NCBI GenBank assembly: GCA_963755755.1
Contig: CAVWLJ010000012.1
Coordinates: forward strand, 316,608-380,607
DNA: 64,000 nucleotides
Source: DATKNA01 sp963755755
GTDB lineage: Bacteria; Actinomycetota; Actinomycetes; Actinomycetales; Kineosporiaceae
Reading direction: 5' to 3'
Shown in pieces: positions 54,524 through 63,115 of this stretch; position 1 is the first letter of the stretch, and every line of letters begins with the position of its first letter. The translations under genes and the position numbers were made by a program. Below the pieces are notes generated by a model. That model had not been told where the DNA came from. It saw nothing but the letters and a program-made list of their open reading frames with translations, and made no database searches.

Positions 54524-54814
54524 TCACCACCTCGTGGTGTCAGTCGGTCTGCCCGCGCTGCTGGTCCCCGATCGAGGCGGGGGACGCGGATGAGCAGAGC
54601 GCTCTTGATGGCAGCGGCCTGCTCCCGGTCGTACACCCAGCCTGCGCGCCTGGATGAGCTCGATCGCTTCACGAACCTCGTTGTAGCGGGCCACTGGCGT
54701 GACGCCGGGAGGGGGTCCCCAGCAGGTCCGGACGGCGAAGGGGTACACGTCGTCGACGCCGGCGCGGATCACGCAGGCGTGCTCGTCGATCCGCGGCAAC
54801 TCGTCGACGCTCAT
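54524..54814 (-). CDS. Small protein, possible SRPBCC remnant
   Basis: A 96-residue frame beginning MSVDELPRIDEHACVIRAGVDD, reminiscent of SRPBCC/START protein starts (ELPRxDEHxxxIxAxxxxVW), then RYNEVREAIELIQARRLGVR and a proline/arginine-rich tail that is probably out of frame. It may be a truncated or frameshifted SRPBCC gene. It lies between the ligase-type phosphoesterase and transglutaminase genes on the same strand. Confidence 0.35.
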   Translation of the reverse strand: MSVDELPRIDEHACVIRAGVDDVYPFAVRTCWGPPPGVTPVARYNEVREAIELIQARRLGVRPGAGRCHQERSAHPRPPPRSGTSSAGRPTDTTRW

Positions 54815-54901
54815 CGGCTCCTCCCCTCCGACCCGGTGAGCCGTGCACGCTGTGGCAGGCGAGCGTGACCGGCCCGCAGGACTGCGGGCTCGTCTATCTC
54901 G

Positions 54902-55837
54902 TCATGGACGACGACGAGCTGCGGGAGGAGCTGCGCCGGGTGCGCTCCGCCCCCCGGAGGCGCTCGGCCGGCTGAGGGTCACCGTCCGGGGCGGTTCGTC
55001 GAAGGGCGAGTGCTGGACGACGGCATCTGGGGGATGCAGCCGCGCGTCGCCGGCGTGCACGCCGCTGAGCCGGTCCTCGGCGCCCGGCTCGCCCGCGTCG
55101 GCAGCGACGAGGAGCTCGGCGACGTCGTCGATCCAGCTGGGATCGGCGTCGTGGGCGCCGTCCCAGTCGTCCCACAGCAGCAGCTCGTCGCCGAACCGGT
55201 GGGCGACCTCGTAGACGAGGTACCGGGCGACGAACTCCGTGCCGCGCCACTGGGACCCGGGCAGCACGCCGTACGTGTCCGGATCCAGATGCCCGGCGCG
55301 GATGCCGCGCCAGACCTCCGCGGCCGTCTCGAAGGGCGCGCCAGGGCCGGTCGGCATGTCGCGGGCGTCGAACCCGCGGCTGTCGCCGTCCGGCAGTTCG
55401 GGGTCGGTCCGGACCCAGCGCTCACCCGCCCAGTACTCGGCGACCACGTGGTCGTGGTGGAAGCCGGGGGCGAAGTAGCCGGCGAAGCCGATCCGGCTCC
55501 GGGCGGGGACGCTGTGCTCGCGCAGGGCGCCCACGGCGAACAGGGTGTGGTCGCGGCAGCATCCAGCGACACGGTCCTGAAGCGGGCGTGGTGCGGTCAG
55601 GGGATAAGGGTGGCGTGACTGGTCGACGTCGAGGATGCGTTCCAGCCAGCGGCTGTTGACCTCGTCGCGACGGTCCGCAGGCAGCGGCGCCAGCTCCTCG
55701 CGGTAGTGACCGATCACGTTGCGGGCAGCGGCGCACACCGCCGACGGGTCGCCGCCCAGCGCCTGGAGGAGCGGGCGATGACGACCTGGGTCGGAGTACG
55801 GGGAATGTCTCGCCCAGCGGTCCTGCGGCACATCCAT
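54902..55837 (-). CDS. Transglutaminase-like superfamily protein
   Basis: A 311-residue protein from ATG 55835-55837. A transglutaminase-like core is visible: CCRDHTLFAVGALREHSVPARSR (Cys then conserved Arg region, nucleophile Cys), GYFAPGFHHDHVVAEYWAGERWVRTDPEL (catalytic His and Asp of the triad, here HVVAEYW and RTDPEL). The order Cys-His-Asp is as in papain-like transglutaminases. The C-terminal 30 residues are low complexity and might be an artefact. It probably acts as a protease-like or peptide-modifying enzyme. Confidence 0.82.
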   Translation of the reverse strand: MDVPQDRWARHSPYSDPGRHRPLLQALGGDPSAVCAAARNVIGHYREELAPLPADRRDEVNSRWLERILDVDQSRHPYPLTAPRPLQDRVAGCCRDHTLFAVGALREHSVPARSRIGFAGYFAPGFHHDHVVAEYWAGERWVRTDPELPDGDSRGFDARDMPTGPGAPFETAAEVWRGIRAGHLDPDTYGVLPGSQWRGTEFVARYLVYEVAHRFGDELLLWDDWDGAHDADPSWIDDVAELLVAADAGEPGAEDRLSGVHAGDARLHPPDAVVQHSPFDEPPRTVTLSRPSASGGRSAPGAAPPAARRRP

Positions 55838-56068
55838 CGGTTCACAGTAGGAGCGCGGCCCGGGCAAAGCCCAGCAGGTAACGCGGCGACCGGGCGCATG
55901 GTGATGGAACGTGAGCGCTCTCACCGGGGTCCGAGTCCGGTCGTCCCGTCGAGCAGCTCGCGGACGACATCGAGGTGGCCGGCCGGCGTCCCCGTTGCTG
56001 CTGTTCAACCGCGCGATCAGTCAGGTCAGCGGTCCGAGGCGACCGCTCGTGAGGTCGGACGCACGCCG

Positions 56069-56558
56069 TTAGATGCGGCAGGGGCGGTCCAGCCAGACGC
56101 GGTCACGCAGTTCGATACCGTCGATCAGAAGGCCCTCCGGGTAGCCCGTCGCCGCAGTGAAGGCGTCGCGCTCGATCGAGCGGAACCGGAACCCCTGGCG
56201 CTGGTAGAAGCGGAGGTTGCCGACGTCGGCGGCCGCGGTGGCGACGAGGATGGTGGTGACACCCTCGCCGGCCACCAGGTCGGCCGCCGCCCGGACGAGG
56301 CGCCTGCCGACGCCGCGCCCCTGGTGCGCCTCGTCCACCGCCATGTTCTTGATCTCCACCTGGTGCGCGTCCTCCGTGAGCACCAGGTGGAGGTGCCCGA
56401 GGATCTGGCCCTGGGCGCGTGCCCACCAGGACGCGCCCGGTGTCGATGTAGGAGTCCAGCTCCGCGGGCGAGTCCTCGGCCAGCTCGAAGAGCGGCCGCA
56501 GCCGGCTCCTGGCGCCGTCGAAGGTCGCGATGGTGAGGTCGTCCTCGTGGTCGCCCAC
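56069..56558 (-). pseudogene. GNAT acetyltransferase, frameshifted
   Basis: GTG 56556-56558 (GAGGAGAG upstream) starts GDHEDDLTIATFDGARSRLR, LFELAEDSPAELDSYIDTGR and VLV; after one surplus G at about 56422-56425 the frame continues ARAQGQILGHLHLVLTEDAH, then IKNMAVDEAHQGRGVGRRLV, the acetyl-CoA-binding Q/RxxGxG/A motif of GNAT, and FYQRQGFRFRSIERDAFTAA. Restored length is about 162 residues, normal for GNAT. Substrate unknown. Confidence 0.85.
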
Positions 56559-56729
56559 ATCTCTCCTCGTGGTCCGGTGGCCGCTGGATCCGCGTCACGG
56601 TCCTTCGGTGAAAGGGTCCCGATCCGTGGCGTCCCGTTACACCGCTTGCCTCGGCGTGGCCGGCGCCGGCCAGGTTGCAACGGGTCAGGCACGCGGGACG
56701 CCTCAGGTGAGCAGCGGCCGAGCGGGGGT

Positions 56730-56750
56730 GTGTGCGTAGGCTATGCACAC
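56730..56750. promoter_or_regulatory. Palindromic operator upstream of the RHH-HerA-like gene
   Basis: GTGTGCGTA (56730-56738) and TATGCACAC (56742-56750) form a near-perfect dyad (one mismatch) with a GGC centre, 24 bp before the ATG at 56775. A ribosome site TAGGAGG follows. Short dyads like this are preferred by ribbon-helix-helix dimers, and the gene downstream appears to encode one, suggesting autoregulation. Confidence 0.65.
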
Positions 56751-56774
56751 TCTGTGTGTATAGGAGGTTCGGGC

Positions 56775-58145
56775 ATGGGACGAGCGAACGTGTACCTGCC
56801 GGACGACCTGGAACGCCGGGTCAAGGCGGCGCGCATCCCGGTCTCGGAGGTGTGCCAGCAGGCGCTGCTCACGGCGGTGGAGGCGGCGGAGTCCGCGCGG
56901 CCGCTGCTGAGCGACGCGGCCGCCGGCGCCTACCGCCAAGGTGCGCAGGCGGGGGAGCAGTGGGCCCGCGAAGCGTCGCCCGTCACCCTGCTGACGCTGC
57001 TGCGCGACCAGCGCCTGGACGAGATCCCTACCGACCACCTGCCCGAGTCCTGGTACTCGCTCAGTGACGAGCTCACCACCGCCTGGGAGGCAGGCTTCGT
57101 CGAGGCGGCCCGCGCCGTGGCCCGCGCCGCCGTCGACGTCCCGTCTGCGCCAGACCCGGCCCCGATCTCCACAGCGGACGACGTCCCGGACGACACGACC
57201 ACCAGCGAGCCCGACGACGGCCCTGAGCCGGAGGGGGAGGAGCTGGTTCTCGACGAGTCGCCGTCGCTGGGCGACGATTCCACCAGCTACATCGGCCTGG
57301 ACCATGCCGGCCGGCGCGTCGCCTTCGATCCGCACGCCGCGGTCGCGGCGGACAAGAGCCCGCTGTTCGCCGTCCTCGGGCCGGCGGACCAGCGCGCGCG
57401 GTTGGCGCTGAACATCGGCCTGGACGCGGCCTCGCGGGGGGTCGCCGTCGTTCTGCTCGACGTGTCCGGCCAGTTGGCGCCGCGCGCCAAGGGCTTGGGT
57501 AAGACCGTGCGGGTGCCGTCCGCCCCACAACCGTCGATGCCGACGCTGCCGAGCCTCGACGCCCTGCTCGGCGGCTCCGAGGGTGGCGCGCGCGGCCTGT
57601 GGGACCTGCTCGGCGGCCTGTCCGCAGCCGGGGGAGGCCTGTTCCCCACGGCCGGCGCGTCGTCCCGCAGTCTCGTCACGCCGGGGTACGTCACCGTCCT
57701 GTCGCTGGGCGGTGACGGGCCGCTCGGCGGGGTGTTCGGCGCGGTGAACGCGCTGCGCGCGCTGAGCGAGCTCACGTCCCAGGCCGCCCACCCGCGGCTG
57801 CTCCTGGTGGACCTGCCCACCGGCGTCGCGGTGCCGGGCCAGCTCGCGGCCGCGCTGGGCCGCTTCATGCGGACGGCGCGGCAGAACGACGTCGCGCTGG
57901 GCCTGTCGGCGGAGAGCACCGAGGCCGTCGCCGACGTCGGCGGCACCGGCGCCCTGCTCTCCACGGTGTTCGCGTTCCCGACGAGCAGCCCCGCCGAGGC
58001 GCGCCGGCTGCGCACCTTGCTCGGCGCCGACGCACCGATCCTGGTGCACCCGCCGGGGTTCGTGCCGCGGCTCGAGGACGAGGTGTGGTGCACCATGCGC
58101 GACCTCTCCGGCCGTCTCGGCCAGGTCCAACTGGACGCCGGCTGA
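56775..58145 (+). CDS. Ribbon-helix-helix-like N-terminus fused to HerA-like ATPase fold lacking the P-loop
   Basis: A 456-residue protein from ATG 56775. Residues 1-40 (MGRANVYLPDDLERRVKAAR, VSEVCQQALLTAVEAA) resemble a ribbon-helix-helix DNA-binding domain. Residues 60-110 are helical; 120-165 form an acidic linker. Residues about 175-450 follow the plan of HerA/FtsK-type ATPases: SPLFAVLGPADQRARLALNI sits where Walker A (GxxGxGKS) should be, GVAVVLLDVSGQLAPRA where the following strand should be, and HPRLLLVDLPTGVAVPGQLA where Walker B should be. The P-loop Lys/Ser and Walker B Glu are missing. It is best described as a pseudo-ATPase; role unknown. Confidence 0.6.
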   Translation: MGRANVYLPDDLERRVKAARIPVSEVCQQALLTAVEAAESARPLLSDAAAGAYRQGAQAGEQWAREASPVTLLTLLRDQRLDEIPTDHLPESWYSLSDELTTAWEAGFVEAARAVARAAVDVPSAPDPAPISTADDVPDDTTTSEPDDGPEPEGEELVLDESPSLGDDSTSYIGLDHAGRRVAFDPHAAVAADKSPLFAVLGPADQRARLALNIGLDAASRGVAVVLLDVSGQLAPRAKGLGKTVRVPSAPQPSMPTLPSLDALLGGSEGGARGLWDLLGGLSAAGGGLFPTAGASSRSLVTPGYVTVLSLGGDGPLGGVFGAVNALRALSELTSQAAHPRLLLVDLPTGVAVPGQLAAALGRFMRTARQNDVALGLSAESTEAVADVGGTGALLSTVFAFPTSSPAEARRLRTLLGADAPILVHPPGFVPRLEDEVWCTMRDLSGRLGQVQLDAG

Positions 58146-58245
58146 CGGTTCGCTCGCCCTCGATCCGCCCATCGAGGAGCCCACGCCGCTCGAGCACGTC
58201 CTGACCGCGCGGTGCCTGCGCCGGCCGCTCCGCCGGTGGTTCGGC

Positions 58246-58434
58246 TCAGGTGACCGGAGGGCCGGCCGTGATCCGGGCATGGTGACGTTCGAGCGCGTCC
58301 TCGCCCGGCGTCCAGTCGGACTCGACCCAGACCGTCGCACCCGCTTCCTCGTAGGCACGAACCTGCGCGGCACCGGCGGCGTCCGGGGTCGAGGTGCCCT
58401 CGGCGATCACGGTGTACACCCGGCTGGCCACCAC
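58246..58434 (-). pseudogene. LLM-class flavin monooxygenase, C-terminal remnant
   Basis: The 62-residue end reads VIAEGTSTPDAAGAAQVRAY and EEAGATVWVESDWTPGEDAL, the conserved C-terminus of luciferase-like (LLM) flavin- or F420-dependent oxidoreductases (usually EAGATWWIES). The other 85 percent of the gene is absent; the sequence upstream of about 58440 does not continue the family. So it is a truncated gene. Confidence 0.75.
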
Positions 58435-58738
58435 CGACGTCGACGCAGGAGGCCTTGCCGTACCGCGAGCCGGACCTGCAGGCCAGCACTACCTCGGACC
58501 GGCAGCCCAGCACCAGCCAAGCCTGACACCCTGGGCTCAGCGGGGGCCGGGAGAACATCAGGTTCCCGGCGCCCGGCGGCACCGGCAGCGCCCAAGACCT
58601 CATCGACTGCGGTGGCGCCCAACAGCGCCTGTCCGGTCACCCATTGCCCGTCCAGGCATCCTTTTCCAGCCGGCCACGTCCGACTTCGGCGATGTCGTGT
58701 TCAGTTCAGGCCGCAACGTTCGACTTCCACTATCTCCG

Positions 58739-59320
58739 TCATTGCACGGGCGAGGCGATGGACAAGATCTTCGCAACGAGCATTGATCTCCCGCGCGCTT
58801 CCGGGTCGGGGTCGGTCATCAAGGCGGCGGTGTTCTCGCCGGGCTTCTCGGACCGGGACCGTTCCCGGCTGGGCGGCGACTTGGGTGGGTTGAGGCGCTT
58901 GCGGTACCACAGGACGTCCGTTCCTGAGGGGAAGTCCTCGACTCGGCCCACAAGTTCATAGCCGTTGCGTTCATACAGGGCCCGGGCCTGAAAGGCGTAG
59001 GTGAAGTGGACGGTCTGCGAGCACCCGCGCGCTGCCGCCTCGGCTTCGGCGGCGGCGATGAGCCGCGTAGCGAGGCCGCGCCCCCGCAGACTCGGCTCCA
59101 CCCACAGGCTCTGCAGTTCGCAGCAGTCGCCCCAGGTCCATCCGCTGATGCCGGCGACGACCCTGCCAGCGTCGCGGACGAAGATCGCCAGGTCGGCTTC
59201 GTCGCCGAGCCCCATGGCGGCGGACGCCTCCCGGCGGATCTGCGTTTCGAGGACTTCGATGTCGGCCGGATCCGGATGGTCCTCGACGCGGAACTCCGCG
59301 GCGGCCAGTTCGTCAGGCAC
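58739..59320 (-). CDS. GNAT family N-acetyltransferase
   Basis: A 193-residue protein from ATG 59318-59320. The GNAT core is SLWVEPSLRGRGLATRLIAA, with the R-G-R-G-x-A/G acetyl-CoA loop, followed by VHFTYAFQARALYERNGYEL. The C-terminal 45 residues are low complexity, longer than usual, and may be an artefact of a lost stop. It overlaps the SnoaL gene by 8 bp at its 5' end. Substrate unknown. Confidence 0.88.
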   Translation of the reverse strand: MPDELAAAEFRVEDHPDPADIEVLETQIRREASAAMGLGDEADLAIFVRDAGRVVAGISGWTWGDCCELQSLWVEPSLRGRGLATRLIAAAEAEAAARGCSQTVHFTYAFQARALYERNGYELVGRVEDFPSGTDVLWYRKRLNPPKSPPSRERSRSEKPGENTAALMTDPDPEARGRSMLVAKILSIASPVQ

Positions 59321-59729
59321 CGACGATCTGCTCGATCAGCGAGAGGTCGTCGAAGTACGTCCGGAAGGACCGGATCTTCCCCTCGCGGAAGTCGGCCACG
59401 GTGACGCCGGGCAACTGGACGTGCCGTCCCGTTGCTTCCAGCGCGGTATCCTCGCTGAGCACGAGCGGCCCGGTGTGATCGGCTTCGACGAGCCATTCGG
59501 CGAACGCCTTGTTGCCCACTTCGTCCAGTCCACGGAACGTGATCACGACGTTGGAGAAGGCTTCTTCACGAAGGGCGGCGAGGTCAGCCAGTCCGGCCAG
59601 CCCCGACACGGTGACGTACGGTGACCAGCCGATGACGTCATCGGTGAACAGGGTCTTCAGGTCAGCCGGTGCGGCACCGACCTCAGCCTTGATCGCGTCT
59701 GACAGCACCTCTTTGCGTGATCCACTCAT
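59313..59729 (-). CDS. SnoaL/NTF2-like domain protein
   Basis: A 138-residue protein. The SnoaL/nuclear transport factor 2-like fold is suggested by KTLFTDDVIGWSPYVTVSGL, EEAFSNVVITFRGLDEVGNK and FAEWLVEADHTGPLVLSEDT, ending VADFREGKIRSFRTYFDDLS. Such proteins are small pocket enzymes or binding proteins. It is co-transcribed with the GNAT gene. Confidence 0.88.
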   Translation of the reverse strand: MSGSRKEVLSDAIKAEVGAAPADLKTLFTDDVIGWSPYVTVSGLAGLADLAALREEAFSNVVITFRGLDEVGNKAFAEWLVEADHTGPLVLSEDTALEATGRHVQLPGVTVADFREGKIRSFRTYFDDLSLIEQIVGA

Positions 59730-59792
59730 GTCAGCCCCCTGTTCCTGCCGGGATTCGGTCTGTTCAGCATCTTCTGGCCATCCGGGATGCGT

Positions 59793-60095
59793 TCAGGTCC
59801 CGAGGATTTTCGCCTTGGCCGCCGTGAACTCGTCGTCTGTGAGCGCGCCCGAGGCGTGCAACTGGGCGAGGTGTTCGATCTCGTCGGCCGGGTCCGCCGG
59901 AGGCGGCGCATATTGCGCCTGGTCCTGGCTCGGTCGCTCGGCAGCCGCCTGGTCCTGGCAGTCGTCGGCAGCCGCCTGGTCGTCGTATGCCGGCTGCTGT
60001 TGCCCGGCCTGCTTGGCCTCGTGGTGAGCTATCGCCCCCCCGGCAACCGCCCCGGCAATGAGCGCCCGCCGCCGTGTCCGTCGCCTGAATCCCAT
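59793..60095 (-). CDS. SHOCT domain-containing protein
   Basis: A 100-residue protein from ATG 60093-60095. A basic start (MGFRRRTRRRALIAGAVAGG), a glycine/alanine-rich hydrophobic segment, a Gln/Ala/Asp-rich linker and a C-terminal SHOCT helix pair: IEHLAQLHASGALTDDEFTA and AKAKILGT. SHOCT is a short oligomerisation domain. Function unknown. Confidence 0.9.
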   Translation of the reverse strand: MGFRRRTRRRALIAGAVAGGAIAHHEAKQAGQQQPAYDDQAAADDCQDQAAAERPSQDQAQYAPPPADPADEIEHLAQLHASGALTDDEFTAAKAKILGT

Positions 60096-60329
60096 GGAGA
60101 ACCCCTTCCAGTCTTTCCGAAGACGCATCCCGCTACGTGCGGCCCTGGCCCATCGACTTCCGCTCGCCGTCGGGCACCAGTCCACCTCGTAACGGGGCGG
60201 GTTGCATCCCCCGCAAAGGGTAAGAGACCGGGGAATCATCCCTTAGGAGCCCTAGCTCACGGGACCGGGCGACGGCCCGGCTGCGTAGCGAGGCCAGCTT
60301 GGCGGCCGGGCCGTCATTAGAATGCATGC

Positions 60330-61316
60330 GTGCGGACGCCGATCAGGAACCCGCCGGACCCGATGTATGCGGAGCTTGAGGTACACCGGACGATGATCCG
60401 CGACCGCGTTCGCACCGAGGCATTCCGGCGTGCGATCGAGTCGGTGGTGCGCCCCGGTGACGTCGTGCTCGACGTCGGGGCGGGAAGCGGCATCTTGAGT
60501 TTGTTCGCGGCGCGGGCCGGGGCTGCGTGCGTCTACGCGGTGGAGCGGACGACGGTCGCCGCCGTGGCGCAGGGGCTGGCCGCCGCGAACGGGGTCGCGG
60601 AGATCGTCCAGGTGTTCCACGGCGATGTCATGGAGATCGAGCTGCCGGGACGGGTCGATGTGATCGTCTCGGAGTGGCTCGGAGGGTTCGGGATCGACGA
60701 AGGGATGCTCGGTCCGGTCATCGCCGCCCGTGACCGCTGGCTCAAGCCGGGCGGGGTCATGATCCCCCGCCTGGTGACGGCCTGGACCGCGCTGGTCGAC
60801 GACCGGTACAGCGGGGAGATGGTGCAGTTCCTGCGGGACAACCCGTACGGCCTCAAGCTCGATGACCTGGCCGAGATGACCGTCAACGAGATCTTCTATT
60901 CCGGCACCTTCCGGCACCTCGCGGCCGGTGACAGGCGCTCCGAGCCGGGCCGGTTGTGGGCGACGGACGCGGAGCTGATCCCGCTCGAGCAGGCGCAGGC
61001 GCCTCACGAAGCCGAGACGCTGCTGCCTGTCCGCGAGCACGGAACGGCGAACGCGCTCGCACTATGGTTCAGCGCCGAGCTCGCGCCCGGCATCTCGCTG
61101 TCGGTGGGACCCGGTGATGCACCGACGCACTGGGGGATGACGACGGCCCCGCTGCGCTGCCCCGTGCAGCTCACGCCCGGCATGGTCGTCCGCGCCAGAG
61201 TCAGGACCGCCCCGGCCCGGCCGGCCGGGACATGGACGAGCTGGGCCGTCGCGCTGCCAGGCGCGGGCTGGGAGGAGCACGACGAGCAGGCCGTCTGGCA
61301 GGAGATCGACGACTGA
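60330..61316 (+). CDS. Protein arginine methyltransferase (PRMT)-like enzyme
   Basis: A 328-residue methyltransferase starting at GTG 60330 (an alternative ATG is at 60363). It follows the PRMT plan: MIRDRVRTEAFRRAI (the N-terminal SAM-closing helix), motif I VVLDVGAGSGILSLFAARAG (45-64), acidic Glu72 for the ribose, double-E loop SEWLGGFGIDEGM (Glu115 and Glu124, spaced as in PRMT1), then the beta-barrel with the THW loop THWGMTTAPL (266 onward). Eukaryotic PRMTs use these to methylate arginine side chains. Bacterial members are rare and largely uncharacterised. Substrate and product type cannot be predicted. Confidence 0.8.
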   Translation: MRTPIRNPPDPMYAELEVHRTMIRDRVRTEAFRRAIESVVRPGDVVLDVGAGSGILSLFAARAGAACVYAVERTTVAAVAQGLAAANGVAEIVQVFHGDVMEIELPGRVDVIVSEWLGGFGIDEGMLGPVIAARDRWLKPGGVMIPRLVTAWTALVDDRYSGEMVQFLRDNPYGLKLDDLAEMTVNEIFYSGTFRHLAAGDRRSEPGRLWATDAELIPLEQAQAPHEAETLLPVREHGTANALALWFSAELAPGISLSVGPGDAPTHWGMTTAPLRCPVQLTPGMVVRARVRTAPARPAGTWTSWAVALPGAGWEEHDEQAVWQEIDD

Positions 61317-61347
61317 ACAACCCAGGAACCTGACGGGGCGAACTTGT

Positions 61348-61473
61348 GCCGCTGACCTGGCTGCACGTGGTAGCCGATCAGGTTCCCCGGGGCGAGGGAC
61401 AGCGCCGCGAGGATCACGAAGCTCGCCACCAGTAGCTGGCCAGCATCAGGACCACCCTGCGCGCGAAGAACCG
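61348..61473 (-). pseudogene. Peptide ABC permease, N-terminal remnant
   Basis: Just downstream of the SBP gene the start of a DppB-type permease can be read: FFARRVVLMLAS in one frame and LLVASFVILAALSLAPGNLIG in another, matching the usual opening helix. A base is missing in between (about 61420), and after GNLIG the similarity ends. About 40 residues remain; the rest of the operon is absent. Confidence 0.65.
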
Positions 61474-63115
61474 TCAGCCGGTCCCGCCCAGACTGTCGGC
61501 CCACGGGGAGAACAGGTAGGCGGACGAAGAGACCGCGCCGGTGAGGTCCTTTTTGAGCACCAGCACGGTGTCGGGCTGGACGTCGGGGATAAAGGGCAGT
61601 TGCTCGGCGGTCAGCTTCTCGGCCTCAGCTATCAACGCTGCCCGCTTGCCGGGGCTGGCGGTAGTGCGCGCCTGTTCCACCTCTGGCGGTGATGTTCGGA
61701 TCGTTGAAGTGGTCGAAGTTCTCGATCCCGCCCGGCAGGACAATGTGAGCGAGCAGTGCCGCCGGGTCGGCGTAGTCGCCGTAGTCCACCTCCGGGAGCC
61801 CGTCGATGCCTGCCCGGAACTTTGGATCGGTAAAAAAGTTGATGTAGTCCTGGGCCGACACCGACTTGAGTATCACCTTGAGCCCGATCGCCTGGGCGGC
61901 GGCCTGGTAGGCGGCGGTCACCTCCGCGATCACCGCTAGCTGGCTGCTGGTGCCGATAGTGATCGTCTTTCCGGTGTCCCCGGCCTGCTGGACCAGCTTC
62001 CTGGCCTCGGCGATGTTCTGCGTCAGCACCGGAGAGGAGCCGTAGGCGGCGTCGAACACGGCCTTGCCGTAGCCGAATGTGCCCGGGTTGGCCAGCCACC
62101 GTGGCAGTTGCGCCGCGCCCTGGTAAGCGGAGTTGATGATGGCCTGCCGGTTGAGCGCCAGCGACAGGGCCCGGCGCACGTTCAGGTTGCCCAGCACGCC
62201 CTTGAGGCTGGTAATGGCGAACACGTCGCTTGACCAGCCAGGGCCCTGGTAGACCTTGACGCTGCTGCTGTCCTTCAGCTGGTCCAGGGTGGGGAGCCCG
62301 ACGGCGTAGTCCCCCTGGATCGCGCCGGTCAGCAAGCCCGCGGTCACGGACGCGGCGTCCGGGACGGGCTTGAGGGTGATCTGGCCGGCCAGCGGGTGGA
62401 CCGAAGGGTTCCAGTAGTGCGGGTTGCGGACCGCGACCAGGCCCACGCCCGGAGTCCAGGACTTAAGCATGTACGCACCGGTGCACATGATCGATCCGGC
62501 CGGGGTGCCGTAGTTCTTGGCTTGTTTCTCGGCGAAGCTCTTTTCGATGACGATGCCCGGTATCGAGGCGAGCTCGCCTTCCAGCCAGTAGTCGGGCTGC
62601 TTCAGCTTGATCGTCACCTGGGACGTGCCGGTCGCGGTGATCAAGGCCACCCGGCTGAAGTCCGCCGCGTTGTACCCACCGAGGTTGGGGCTGAATTGGC
62701 GGTCGAGGCTGTACACCACGTCGGCCGGCGCGACCGGATGGCCATCCCAGAACTTCACTCCCGGCCGCAGGGTGAACACCATCGTGGTGGGCGACGGGCT
62801 CGAAACCGTGGCCAGGCCGGGCTCAATCGAGCCATCCGGTGCCTGGCGCAGCAGCGACTCACACATCAACGAGTCGGCCGTGTACTCCGGGAAGGCAGCG
62901 TCGTAAATAGGGTCCAGCGATATCACGTCCCGGTTGATGGCCCAGACCACCGAGGGCACCGGTTTGGTGCCGGCCGGGGTGATCGCTACCAGGCCCTTGA
63001 CCGGTGAGACATTGCCCGGCGCCGCGCCCGCCGTGCTGGCGGACCTGCCGCACGCCGAAGCCACCAGCGCGCACGCCGCGGCGACGGCGATGACCGTGCA
63101 CCGATTCCAGCCCAT
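61474..63115 (-). pseudogene. ABC transporter substrate-binding lipoprotein, family 5 (peptide/nickel), frameshifted
   Basis: A secreted lipoprotein: ATG 63113-63115, signal CTVIAVAAACALVASACGRS with lipobox Cys22. Family 5 signatures follow: DPIYDAAFPEYTADSLMCES, FTLRPGVKFWDGHPVAPADV, LNVRRALSLALNRQAI. At about 61680-61690 the frame is lost after FNDPNIT; it resumes EVEQARTTASPGKRAALIAE and ends VSSSAYLFSPWADSLGGTG. The repaired protein is about 546 residues, normal for the family. It binds oligopeptides, nickel or similar ligands for the ABC importer, of which only a permease remnant is left here. Confidence 0.88.

Noticed and set aside
54865..54976. Short plus-strand frame reading DCGLVYLVMDDDELREELRR
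   Set aside because: No start with a ribosome site, about 36 codons, and it overlaps the end of the transglutaminase gene on the opposite strand.
55900..55990. Ankyrin-like end (GHLDVVRELLDG) readable on the minus strand upstream of the transglutaminase gene
   Set aside because: Only about 20 residues, directly after a stop codon in the same frame and without a start; could be a remnant but too short to call.
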